NCBI RefSeq assembly: GCF_030272615.1
Contig: NC_081407.1
Location: forward strand, 379,895,179-379,959,178
DNA length: 64,000 nt
DNA from: Cryptomeria japonica
Lineage: Eukaryota; Streptophyta; Pinopsida; Cupressales; Cupressaceae
Direction of reading: 5' to 3'
Below are positions 47,241 to 59,300 of this stretch, in pieces (the stretch's first letter is position 1; every line of letters starts with the position of its first letter). The notes under the pieces are model-generated. The model was not told the origin of the DNA. It worked only from the letters and a program-made list of their open reading frames with translations, and ran no database searches. The translations under genes were made by a program, and so were the position numbers.

Positions 47241-49025
47241 CTCCAAGGGAGGGAGTTCATCATAGCCGTAGAGGGCTCCCTATGTATTAGTATTGTATCA
47301 TTTTTGTATTATGATGTAGACACCTGTGGGTGATTGTAGCCATATGATTTTGACATCATTGTATCATGACACTTTATATATATATATGAGATGATTCATC
47401 TTTGCAGCAGCTATATGTATGTGTACTTATGTGATGAGATGTTTCATGATGTATGTTTCTATGTGATGCTTATGATATGGATGCAAATATGTATATGATG
47501 CAATGCAATATTTTTGTTCTTTTATATTTTTTAATATTTTTGTTCTTTTATATTTTTTAATATGTTACGCAAATGCAAATGTGAATGTATGAAATGCAAA
47601 TGAATATGATAATGCAAATAATTATTTACATGATGAGAATACAAAATGTGCTAACATGTGTTGTGTGCAGGATGTGATGCAATTGTGATACCTATATGTA
47701 TGTATGAAATGCTTAATATGTGGTAATGCAAGTGCAACTACATGAAATGCAAATGTTTTTTGTGTGTCATTATACTCAGTCATGTGATAATGGGCTATGC
47801 GGACTCGAGAAGGATGATGGAAGTCAATCAAGAAAGGGGGATGGAAGACAGAAGATATGAAAGTGAAAGAGCTTCTTGTGCATTATCATCATTGAGCTTT
47901 ATTATGGCAAGTAGGTTATGAAAATCGAGGCATATGTTTGACCCAAAAAGTCATTGTACCTGTTTGCATGGAGATAAGACAGTCACAAACAAGGAATGCC
48001 CCAGTTCATACTAGACTCTCAGTGTCCTCATATCCTTGGACAAGTCATAGCATTACTAAGAGACAATCGACAAACAGCAAAGAAAAATAGGTAATGATAC
48101 CCCATCCTCGCCTTTCTAGTCAAAGACATCCTGGAGATAGAATCTCTAGTCAAAGACATCTTGGAAAAGCTAAAAGACATGTCACCAAAAAGATAAAATC
48201 AAAAGAAAACCAAGACTTGACACCAACATCCACTGTAGTCCTCAAGTTTAGTGTCCCTTGTCACTTGTATAAGTCTTATTTGATTGTGGTCACAATGTTT
48301 ACTTTCACAAAAATGATAGATAGCACTCAACCATAATGTTGTCTGAGTCTGCTGAAAGATTTGATTTGTTGAAGCCCATTATTGTTGCTGTGTCTCATCT
48401 GAAACTGACTGAATCCATGAAACTAATACTTTATTACAGAGAAGATGGAACTTTATTGCAGATTGTGATGCAAATGTTGCTTTATTGCGGATTGTGTGCA
48501 GATAGACTGAAGAAAGCTGGAAGAAATTGTACTCCTCGAAACATGTGATGTTCTTAGTTCCACACCCATTACTAGATGTAGGATTTGCCTTAGCCACAGA
48601 TAGGATCTGATTTATTATGAATGGAAAGGGATGAAAAGGAAGGATTATGAATGGCGAACCAATCTTAGGTAGATCAATAACAAGCCATGATGGGAATGGG
48701 TAAGTTTATTATGAATGTATATACTGTGAGTGTGTGCAAAGTGAAGGATGAAATGGAATCCTGAAGGAGGGAGGAGCAATGTCTCTATGCATGGCACTGG
48801 TGACCCAATTTTCACCATGGTACTTGCCCAGGGCACCACCGAAGTGGTTTTCGAAATTATTTCTCTTTACTTTTTTCAATTTTTCAATGTTTTTTGTGTC
48901 ACAAGGCGCCTGTTTGCCAAGTTTTCACCAAGTAACGATTTTTTTTTTAGTTTTATAATTTTTTTGTATTTTTGAATTTTTTGAATTTTTTTTTTGTATT
49001 TTTGAAATTAGGATACTTTGAAGAG
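47241..49025 (-). other. 3' non-coding zone of element E
   Basis: No gene on either strand. AT-rich words such as TTTTTAATATTTTTGTTC are doubled at 47515-47560. Pieces match element F (GGCGCCTGTTTGCCAAGTTTTC at 48903 in two parts; TTGAGCTTTA near 47893). T-runs occur at 48940-49000. Confidence 0.55.
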
Positions 49026-49157
49026 CTATGTGCAAAACCTACGAAGGTGCATGTTGTTGATAGGATCCTCCAAAGGTTCACCCTCTATAATTGAGAGCTG
49101 ATATGCACTAGATCCATATGTTGTTGTGATGATGTAAGGACTAAGCTAGTTTGGTTC
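49026..49157 (-). pseudogene. Extreme C-terminal end of pol of element E
   Basis: The minus strand encodes SAYQLSIIEGEPLEDPINNMHLRR, a diverged match of the pol end of F (GAYQLATSEGEPLADPINSMHLKR, given for comparison in parts of fewer than 20). It is cut by the LTR border of F at 49158. Confidence 0.75.
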
Positions 49158-49570
49158 TGATGCTCTGCAAAAAGGATTAGAAAATCTGTTTGATGGCAAC
49201 ACACACAAGAGCACAAGAAACAAACGTTAGTGTTAGCAACAAAAGATTATCCTAAACAGGCATATCAAGAGAGATATTAAGCATGAAATAGAAAGCATAT
49301 AAACATAAAATGAAATAGCTAATCAAGATGCTCATAGTTGCTCCTCCCTTGTTCCTCTCCTCTCCAAGTCCCAAATGAGTGTAGCTCTCAGCAGCTTTTT
49401 GCACTATGGATGCTTATGGAGGATTGAGATTTAATACTAAGCTTCAAATATGAAATGAAAAGCTAAATACTATGCTAGAGTAGATAGTGATGCTATGAAA
49501 AAGCTCTATGCTAATGCCAGTATAACAACAATACTCTAAAATGCTTCTCCTTTGCTTGAGGAGAAGGGTT

Positions 49571-49580
49571 CTATTTATAG
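49571..49580 (-). promoter_or_regulatory. TATA box of the element F LTR
   Basis: CTATAAATAG on the minus strand, about 1.4 kb from the LTR start and 0.42 kb from its end, a sensible place for the LTR promoter. Confidence 0.65.
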
Positions 49581-50324
49581 AAGAAATGGGGAAATGAAGG
49601 GTTAAGATTGAATGGTTTAATCAAGGGCCAAGCTTGAAAGTTGGGGATCCATGTGCACAATTGGCACCAATAAAATGGTGACAAGTGTCAACATAGGATT
49701 GGGTTGAGAGAGGAGGTTGGAGGCATTAAAGGCCTGAGAAGACTTCATGGTTATCTAGAAGGTAAGGGTCAAGCCTAAATTAGGATTACCCACTGGATTA
49801 GGAGTTAATGCAAGGATAAACCTTTGTGCAAATGATTAAGAGATAATCATGGTCAAAGCATTAAAGGCTTGATGAGACCCTTGGGTTGGGTAGAGGTTGA
49901 GTCAAAACAAATGTTTTAACCATGTGGGAGGGTTTGAGGTAACCATTAATGGTTATTGGAGACTTTGGGGATTAAGTGGTTGAAGGTTGAAAGCCTTCAA
50001 AGGTTATCCAAGACTTTGAGGGTTAATTTGTTGAACACACAAAGCATTAATTGCTTTTCAAAGACTTTGGAGTCTTTGAGAAGTGACTCCAATTTGCTTA
50101 GGAATGTGACAATATTTAGGGGATGGATTAGGCTAATTAGGAAGGGTTTAGAAGAATCTAGAAGGGGTTTAGGCATACAAGTGGATTTTGTAGGAAAATG
50201 CAAGTGGGAGAAATTTTGGTATTTTCAATTAAAATAAAATCATTTATTTCAATTAAATGGTGTAATTTGCATTTGGATAAATATTCAAATAAATATTAAT
50301 TTATTTAAATGAGAAAATGAAGAT

Positions 50325-50760
50325 AAAGCATTTAAATGCTTGAAGACTTTGAGGGAAACCATTAAAGGCTTGAAGACTTTAAGGAAAACCATTAAAGTCT
50401 TAAGAAGACTATAGAAGGAAGCCATCAAGTTTGAAGACTTTAAAGCCATCAAGTTTGACTACTTTAAGGGAAACCATTAAAGGTTTCAAGTGGGTGAGGA
50501 TAAATAAGATTTTAAATAAATAATTTATTTAAAATAGTTGTGCAACTTGCTTTTGTAGGAAAATACAAGTGGGTGGAGGATAAAGGTGATTTAAATAAAT
50601 GATTTATTTAAAATAATTGTGCAATTTGCATTTGTAGGAAAATGCAAGTGGGTGGAGGATAAAGGTGATTTAAATAAATGATTTATTTATTTAAATGTGA
50701 GAGGTGGGATTTTGGGGGATTTAAATAAATATTAATTTATTTAAATGTGAGAGGTGGGAT
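50325..50760. repeat. Tandem repeats in U3 of the element F LTR
   Basis: Two arrays. The first, 50325-50480, has about five loose copies of TTGAAGACTTTAAGG...ACCATTAAAG. The second, about 50505-50760, has two to three copies of a ~80-bp unit including GTAGGAAAATGCAAGTGGG and GTGATTTAAATAAATGATT. They could act as enhancer units. Confidence 0.75.
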
Positions 50761-50977
50761 TTAATTAAATAAATATGATTTATTTATTTAATTAATGGTC
50801 TGAATTTGGTTAAGTGAATTAAATCAAATAAATTGAATAATTTATTTAATTAATAGGAGAAGAGGGTTAAGATGAATTAATTAAATATTAATTTAATTAA
50901 TTATTAATTGATGGTTAAATAATCAAATAAATACTAAGTATTCATTTAATTAAGTGGACAAATTTATGTGACTACAT

Positions 50978-50994
50978 TTGCCCCTCTTTGAGAC
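50978..50994 (-). promoter_or_regulatory. Polypurine tract of element F
   Basis: On the minus strand TCTCAAAGAGGGGCAAA directly before the LTR start TGTAGTC. Confidence 0.8.
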
Positions 50995-53399
50995 GGTGTG
51001 GTTTATCGCGTCGTTTCAAAGAAAGAAAAATAGGTGTGAAGAAATGCCCCATAAAATGTAAATTTAATGGGTGGTATGCCCCCTCGAGAGATGGGCCGAA
51101 TTTTTTTGAAAAATCGGGCGATCTCTCGAAAAAAAATGCAAAGTGGAGGGGAGGTAGAATAGAAGAAATTAGAACTAATGATGAAAGAATGGGAGAAAAT
51201 GGAGTGAATATGAAGAACAACAAGCCAACGAGTACCCTGAGGTCATGCAAGAGATACATAGCAGATGTAGTGTGGGGTTTGGATTGATGCTATACAATTG
51301 ATCAAAATTGGTTGGACAATCTGGTGCAATCGGTTGAATTGCCCCGGTCAAGTCAAAGCGTGACAGTTGATGTCAGTTGGTCGCTTGAACATGATAAAGT
51401 CTGAGTAAGTGAATCAAAGTGACCTGATGTGACTTAGACAATTGATGTAATTGCCCGATGAAGTCAAGGTATATGAAGCAAAATACTCGTTGAGACGTAG
51501 ACAATTGATGTAATTGTCTGTTGGATTGTGTTTGATTGGTTGATCAATTGATAGTATGTGCGTGTGATGGATGGTTGTGGGGAATCATGGTAGCCCCGTT
51601 GAGACTAGGTCATTATGATAAATGCCTGATGTAGTCTAGGATTACCATAATCGATTACCTGTTGAGACCCGAAGATACTTGATCAGAGTATCTGTTGATA
51701 GTCTAGGTGTGTGGGAGTCGATGTATCTGTGTAGACAGAGCAACTTGCTGGATTGTGTGGATGAATGAGGATGGGAAGCGATGAAGGGATTAGGATGATG
51801 TTGATGATCAAGATAGGGAGGGTGAGGGGGGATTTGATGTTAGATAGAAGATATGGAGGACTAGGATCGAGTCCTATGGAAGAAGATGAGTAAAATAGAG
51901 TATGCATTATTATGACTACGTATGCATGATATGCAGCTATTATGAATGTATGGATGGGTGGAATGCAACGAAATGCAATATATACAAATGAGATGGAATG
52001 ACGATCCATGGTGCTTTATTTTTCATCATTGAGCTTTAAAATGTTGTAAGAAAATACAAGCAACTTGACATAAAGATTCAAGATGACTAGAGTATTTCTT
52101 ACATGGATTTTGATATAGCAAGTTAATACAAGCAACTTGATATAATGGATCAAGTTGACCTGAGTATTGCTTGCGGAACAGACAAGGATTATCTCTATTC
52201 ATGCATGACTTGGATCGTCCTCCTTGATCTTAGGCTGATCATATCCTGAGACAAGTGCATACCGTACTAAGAAATAAAAACCTTTATCCAAATTGGATGA
52301 GGAGGAACCAAAGGAAGAGCATTGTACCTGCAAACAAATAGTATATACATAAAGAATAAAGAATATGGATCCTTGGTAATGGTTCATGCTCATATGGTCG
52401 AGGTATACGCTGTAGTCAGCAAGCCGTAGTGATCTATGATTGCATTTGGCATAAGATCACGTAGCCTAGTGAACTTCCCACGTAGACACCATTAGTACAT
52501 GCCCCAGAACTTCATCGGAAATAATGCGCAAATGATACAAAACAATGCTGAAAGATCCCGATACAGATAAACGAACGATTGTACTCACAAATCAACCAAG
52601 TATTTGATAGCTTAACATAATTTTCTTGTCAAAGAAAACGTCATCTTGTCTTTGTTTTGGTAAGGAAGGATGCATCCTTGTTTAAAGACAGGTTTGATTG
52701 TTGATGTTGAGTGTGTGGTTGATTGGTAAATGGTCATTGTGTGAGTAGTGTGTTAATGTTGGTTTTGCATCTGCTTGAATGAATATGTACAAGGTGTTGC
52801 CATGTTTTGGTGTGATTTTCGATGGGTTTTTCGATGTTTTTGGATTTTGTGTAATAGTTTTTGAATGTTTTTGGATTTTGTGAGTCATTTTTGAATGTTT
52901 TTGGATTTTGCGAGACATTTTGGAATGTTTTTGTATTTTGCGAGACATTTTTGAATGTTTTTGTATTTTGCGAGACATTTTTGAATGTTTTTGCCAATGA
53001 ATCACCAGTAATGTAGAATCCACTTCCATCATCTAGATTGTAAGGGCATTGCCCCCAAGTTGGACATGATTTATGAAAAAGCGGGATGCTAGACGCATGA
53101 AGTACTTTCTTGGATTACAGATAAAATAACAAGCCATGGTTAGATGGATGGATGTGTGTATGTATGAATGTGATCGCAACAAGCCTGAAAGACAATGGAG
53201 CCATAGCCTTTACGAGTGGCGCCTGTTTGCCAGGTTTTCGCCATCGTACTTACCCAAGGTGCCACCGGAGTGGTTGTTCACCATTTGGATGCATGATTTT
53301 TCTTTACTTTTTTGAATGTTTTTGTATTTTCTTCAGGACATTTTCTGAATGTTTTTGGTATTTTTCTGATATGTAGGGGAGCCTGATGCTATGTACACC
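50995..53399 (-). other. 3' non-coding zone of element F
   Basis: About 2.4 kb between pol and the polypurine tract. No PMD-like gene on either strand, unlike elements E and H. Repeated phrases such as AGACAATTGATGTAATTG (51446-51520) occur, and a 30-bp tandem repeat lies near 52900. Confidence 0.6.
52820..52992. repeat. 30-bp tandem repeat, about 5 units
   Basis: Units GCGAGACATTTTTGAATGTT followed by TTTGTATTTT, the two leftmost more diverged. A period of 30 keeps one frame open, giving a spurious (KIQKHSKMSR)n ORF on the minus strand. Confidence 0.9.
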
Positions 53400-56300
53400 T
53401 TAGGTATAAAATCTTTTGAGGTGCATGCTATTGATTGGATCTGCAAGCGGTTCTCCTTCTGAAGTAGCCAACTGATATGCCCCGGACCCGAATACAGCAG
53501 TGACAACATATGGGCCCAGCCAGTTTGATTCAAACTTGCCTTGATGTTCTCTATTTGGTTGGTTGCGAGGATTTTCTCGAAGAACAAGATCACCTACCTC
53601 AAATGTACGAGATCTAACTCGGTGATTGTAACTTCTACTCATGCGCTGCTAATAGGCTTTGAGGTGATTGTATGCAGCTTGTCGCTTCTCATCAAGTAAC
53701 TCTAAGTCCTGAAGGCGTGAGACTCTGTATGCTTCATCATCAATGAGATTATGCAAGGAAGCTCGTAATGATGGTATCTCAACCTCAATAGGTAAGATAG
53801 CTTCGGCACCATAGACCAATGAATAAGGAGTTGCACCTGTAGGGGTCCGAATGCTAGTTCGATATGCCCATAGCGCTGGATTCAATTGAACATGCCAATC
53901 ACGGCCGGCATCATTGACTGTCTTCTTTAGGATCCTCAATATGTTTTTATTGGATGCTTCGGCCTGACCATTGCCTTGTGGGTAATAGGGAGTGGAAAAG
54001 CGGTGTTGGATATGAAATTTCTCACAAAGTTCACGGACATCCTGATTTTTGAAAGGAAGACCGTTATCTGTGACGATGGACATGGGTACACCATACCGGC
54101 AGATGATGTAATTGAGGATGAATGAGGCAATCTGCTTGCCGGTGACTTGGGTAAGTGGAACAGCTTCGATCCACTTGGTGAAATATTCGGTGGCGGTAAT
54201 AATGAATTTATGGCCGTTGGATGAAGATGGATGAATCTTACCCACAAGGTCAAGGCCCCATTGACAGAAAGGCCATGGTGTCGTGATTGGTTGCAGTTCC
54301 TGGGCCGGTGCATGTATCAGGTCACCGTGAACTTGACATTTCTTGCATTTCCTGACAAAGTAGTAGGAATCCTTTTCCATAGATGGCCAATAATATCCAG
54401 CTCGCAGGAGTTTCTTGGCGAGTGATGGACCACTTGAATGAGTCCCACAAATTCCTTCATGTACCTCTTCCAAAGCCTTTGTTATCTCACCTTGTTCTAG
54501 ACATCGAAGGAGAGTACCATCAAGACTGCGTCGGTATAGGGTTTCGGCAATAATGGTATATCGAGCAGTTTGGCGAATGAAGGTTTTTCGTTGGTTATTC
54601 GATTGGTTGGGAGGAAGGGTATGATCGCGAAGATAGGTGTAGATCTCACCGTACCATGGGGATTCAGAACCAACAAGGCAACATATCATTTCAGATTCGG
54701 GGATATCATAAGCGGGAATCCAAAGCTGTTCTACCAAGAACTCGTAGCGTGTTGAATTCTGTGGAAGATCTAAGAGAGATGCGATGGTAGCCATGGCGTC
54801 AGCAGCTCGATTCTGATCTCTTGGTATCTGCTCAAAAGTGATAGTAGTAAATGATGCCTTTAGATTGTCCACCATTTGCTTATATGGCATGAGTTTATCA
54901 TCTTTGGTCTGATATTCATCAGTTGCTTGTCGAATGACTAGTTGGGAATCGCCATATACTTGTAGTTCTTGTAATTTCCATTGTACGGCTAACCTGAGTC
55001 CCGTGATCAAGGCCTCATACTCTGCTATGTTGTTTGTGCATGGAAATGTGAGCCTGTAAGACTTCGGGATGCTATCACCTTGAGGTGTGATAAACAGAAT
55101 GCCTGCCCCCGAGCCGTGCCTAGTGTATGAACCATCAAAGTATAATTTCCATGACTGTGCTTCTGTAATCATGAATATCTCTTCATCTGGAAAATTGGAA
55201 ATGAGAGGATGATCGCCTATGAGTGGTGCATCGGCCAACTGATCTGCAATAACTTGCCCTTTGATAGCCTTACGGTCCACATACTCGATGTCAAATTCAC
55301 TTAGAATCATCACCCATTTGGCCAAACGACCTGTCAATGCTGCTTTGCTGAGTAAATACTTGAGTGGATCAATTTTTGCGATGAGTTGTACCTTGTGTGT
55401 CAACAGATAGTGCCGCAATTTAGTGGCTGCCAGGATTACTGCTAGGCAAGCTCGTTCAATAGGTGTGTAATTGAGTTCATAGCCAACCAGTGTGCGAGAG
55501 ATGTAGTAAACAGCACACTCTTTACCTTCTTCATTATGTTGTGCCAGTAGCACACCCAGTGCTGTACTTGTTGCTGAGATATAAAGTAACAACGGTCTAC
55601 TTGGATCTGGTGGCGTCAACAAGGGTGGATTCATGAGATAGTCTTTAAGTGCCTGAAATGCTTGCTGGCATCTGTCATCCCATTGGAAGCGTATGTTCTT
55701 GTGTAGCAGGTGTGTGAATGGGTGACACTTATCAGCCAATTGTGCAATGAATCTGCGGATGGATTGAAGCCGTCCTTGTAGTGTCCTTAGCTGACTGATA
55801 TTCTTTGGAGGTGGCATGTCCATGATTGCTTTAACCTTTGCTGGATCGACCTCAATGCCTTTGTTTGAGACAATGTATCCTAGAAGCTTCCCGAAGGTCA
55901 CTCCAAAGACACATTTCTTTGGGTTGAGTCGAACATGGTATTGTTCTAGTCTATCAAAGATTTTATCTAAGATGTGAAGATGTCCTTCTCTAGTAAGTGA
56001 TTTTGCTAGTAAATCATCCACATAATCTTCCATCATAGTATGCATCATGTCATGGAAGATGGTGGTCATTTCTCTTTGATAGGTTGCTCCTGCATTCTTT
56101 AGACCAAAAGGCATTACATTCCAGCAATATGTGCCCCATGGACATGTGAAGGCTGTCTTATGTTGGTCCTCTGGTGCAATCTTTATTTGATTGTATCCTG
56201 AAAAGCCATCCATGAGTGAAAGCATGGCATGTCCTGCTGTCAAATCCACTATGATGTCGATATTTGGTAGGGGGAAGTCATCCTTAGGACATGCCTTATT

Positions 56301-59300
56301 CAGATCTCTGAAGTCTGTACAAATGTGGATGCCCCCTTTTGGTTTGCCAACTGGTACAATGTTGGAGATCCATTCTGCATAATCAATTGGTCTAATGAAA
56401 CCAACATCCAGGAGTTTCTTGAGTTCTGTTTTGACTAGCACGGCAATCTGAGGATGCATCTTACGAAGCTTCTGCTTGACAGGTTTGGCTCCTTTTGCTA
56501 CTGTGAGATGATGCATGACTAAATCTGGATCAAGCCCAGGCATGTCTGCATATGACCATGCAAAGTTGATCTGGCGCTGCTGGAAGAACTCGATAAATTG
56601 AGGCTGTTCCTCTGGAGTGAGAAGAGATGCCAGATGTATGATATGAGGATTTTCAGGAGTCCCCACATTGTATTCTTTGGTTTCCTCGATAAGAATCGTT
56701 GATTGTTCCTGTTGTGTACTAGCAGGGAGGATGTCAAACCCTTCATCCTCAGGCGCCTCAGAGAGGTTTTCACCATTGGATACGCTCTTTCTTTTTACTT
56801 TTGTCGGATCAAATAGTGCCACAGTGTGGTTTTCACTGGAAGATCCATGTTTTATTGTTATATTTTTGCAGCTGAAGGATTTGGCATCCGCCCCGAAGTA
56901 TGCTGCGCTATTAAGTTCAATGGCGAATCCAGCTTTGTGATCCCCGCTTGGTAGATTATCCCTTAATTCCAAAAAGTCAATGATAGCCTCATCGTTCTGG
57001 AAGAGGTCAAGACATGGGGGATTTGGTTGGTTCCATTCGATGAGTTCAGGGTGGACAATGGGCATTACATCATCGATTAGGTTAAGTGCGGGAGATGTAT
57101 CAGTGAGGGTTAAGACAGTGTGGTGAAGGTCGTTGATGGTACTCTCCCTGTCAGAATCAGGCGTAGGATGAGACATAGGGTCTGTGGAAGATGTTTCCAG
57201 CTCAGGTACCCAAGTGGTCTTTATCTGTGCTTCTCCGTAAACAGGGATGTCTTTGCGTGGCGGAGGTGGTGATGTGTCTTCCTCATCTGAAGTGTTAAGT
57301 TGCACTGAATCGAATTCCCACTCATGTGAGTCGGTCTCTGAATCACTCTCCAACATCCGATTGCTATACCATACTGGGATGTCTTTGGAGTTAAACACGG
57401 CAGGTGTGATTGGTTTATGTATCCTTGTAGTGATCGGTGTTGCAGGAATTGTGATGGGGTTTAATGGATTTGTCACTGGAAGTATCGGTAATGGTGACTC
57501 AGTGGCTTCTGCTGGAACTACTGGTGCCATAGATGCTGCTGCGGGTTCCAATATAGTTGCTGCTACAAATGGTGTTGCTGATAGGATTACTGGTTCGTTT
57601 GATGGGATGAGTGACATTGGTGATGGTGGAGTTGTGAGCCTTGAGGGGGCAGTGGGGATAGTGCTTGATGGTGCTTTGATTATGAAAGGTATCCTCTTTG
57701 CAGTAGGTGGGCAAAATGGTTTGCTGGGTTTTCCTTTGAATCTGAGTTTAGGAAGGATCTCTTTTTCAAAGCCAAGGCCTGTATTACCTTTGGGCTTGAA
57801 TTCTGGTAGTAGAGGTTCGTGTCGTCCTTGTTTGTAGTATCCCAAAGCACTCTGACCATCATATCCCATTCTTTGCATAATGAGGAGGCCTTTGCCATAT
57901 TGTTCCGTAGGAAGTGTAACTTGCGGTTTGTCAGTGGTGATGGGATCTTTATAGATCCAGTCCGCTAGGTCCTCATCTTGTGTTTCTTCCTCTTGACTCT
58001 TTCCAAGGATGAAAGGCGTTAAGGCACATGCTGGCGTGATTAGTGGTTGCTGGAGCAACTGCTGTGGTTTACCATGTGTTCTAGGAGAAGTGGGCATTTG
58101 TCCCACACAAAAGAGCTGACTCAAGTTGTATTCTCCAGGACCTTCCTCTGCGACTTTCATTTTAAGCTTTTCTTGCTTGGGCATAGGGGTGTTAAAACTG
58201 GCAAGAGAGGCAGGATTTACATATGATGTGGAGGAAATGGCTTCCCTATTATTAGGAACGGTAATCTCTGGTTGATGGCTGATATTATGGCAAAATGCAA
58301 AGGGATTTGCATCGCCCAGGATTGTGATCTCTGCACCATTATGTGGGAACTTGATACATTGATGGTAGGTAGATGGAACAGCTTGCATGGCATGTATCCA
58401 AGGTCTCCCTAATAATAGATTATATGGCAGAGGAAGGTCCAGAACCTGACAGATGATGTGCTTTACCACAGGGCCTACTCGGATTGGTAGTACCACAGCT
58501 CCTTTGGATGAACGCTCTGCATCATCATAGGCCTTGATGGTGATCTTCTTGCGAGGATCCACTGATTCTATTGCATATCCCAATGCTGTGACCAACTGTA
58601 GTGTACAGATGTTTAGGCCTGCTCCATTATCTATCAAGACTCGCTTGATCCTGTGTTGGTTGACAAAGCCTTCAATGTGGAGTGAGGCGTTATGAGGTTG
58701 TTGGAACGAAGAGTTGTCACTTTCAGAAAAAGTGAGACAAGGTGATGACTTTAGAGTTCCAACCATGGCTTGAAATTGGTCCGTGTTTAGGTTTGCAGGG
58801 ACTGACGCCTCTTGGAGTGCGTGATCCAAGATTGTTTTATGAGAGGGTGACAGACGCAAAAGCTCCAAAATGGATATAAGTGCAGGGGTTTTGTCTAATT
58901 GTTCCACAAGATTGTATTGCTTCGGGACAGAGGTGGTGCCCTGTGGAGCTGCCTTTATGGTAACTTTGCCGCGACGTGTAACAACATTGCAATTTGAGGT
59001 GGGATTTTTGAAGGTTATAGTTGCAATTTGTTCACTGGCATCATATAGGTGATTTACAGTGTAGTTATACGCAGCCTGCGTATAGTCAGTGGTATCGGTG
59101 CCTCGCCTGGAAGTGGAAGGACCCCTTTGATCTTGTGATGGAAGTGGATTCTTGAACATCAGGTGATCATTATTTGTCGTTTTTGGATCATGTCCTTCAA
59201 TCTCAATTTCTCCTCGATCAATAAGATCTTGAATGAGATCTTTCAATCGGTGACAATTACTTGTCTTGTGTCCTCTTCCTTGATGGAACTCACAGTGTTC

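Larger units (their letters stand above)
42323..49157 (-). mobile_element. Element E: old Tat-like Ty3/gypsy element, 3' part
   Basis: Minus-strand element with, in plus coordinates, the 3' LTR (interrupted by the solo LTR at 42329-43260 and ending at 44053), polypurine tract, an antisense PMD gene on the plus strand (44409-47240), a long 3' non-coding zone and the extreme end of pol (49026-49157). It is interrupted at 49158 by element F, so the rest lies beyond the right edge. Non-coding and pol-end sequences are related to those of F at 51000-53540, so E and F are the same lineage. Broken. Confidence 0.75.
49158..50977 (-). repeat. 3' LTR of element F
   Basis: 1,820 bp, bounded by TGATGCTCTGC at 49158 (identical to 63408) and GTGACTACA at 50977 next to the polypurine tract. 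On the minus strand the LTR reads TGTAGTCAC...GCATCA, with canonical TG/CA ends. U3 is about 1.4 kb, R plus U5 about 0.4 kb. Confidence 0.9.

Noticed and set aside
52682-53032. Minus-strand ORF with (KIQKHSKMSR)n repeats as a repeat protein
   Set aside because: The period of the DNA repeat is 30, which keeps any frame open; it lies in the 3' non-coding zone.
57247-57837. A 196-codon plus-strand ORF
   Set aside because: It is the complementary shadow of the Pro/Thr/Ala-rich linker in the element F polyprotein; its Gly/Val/Ala-rich make-up follows from that.
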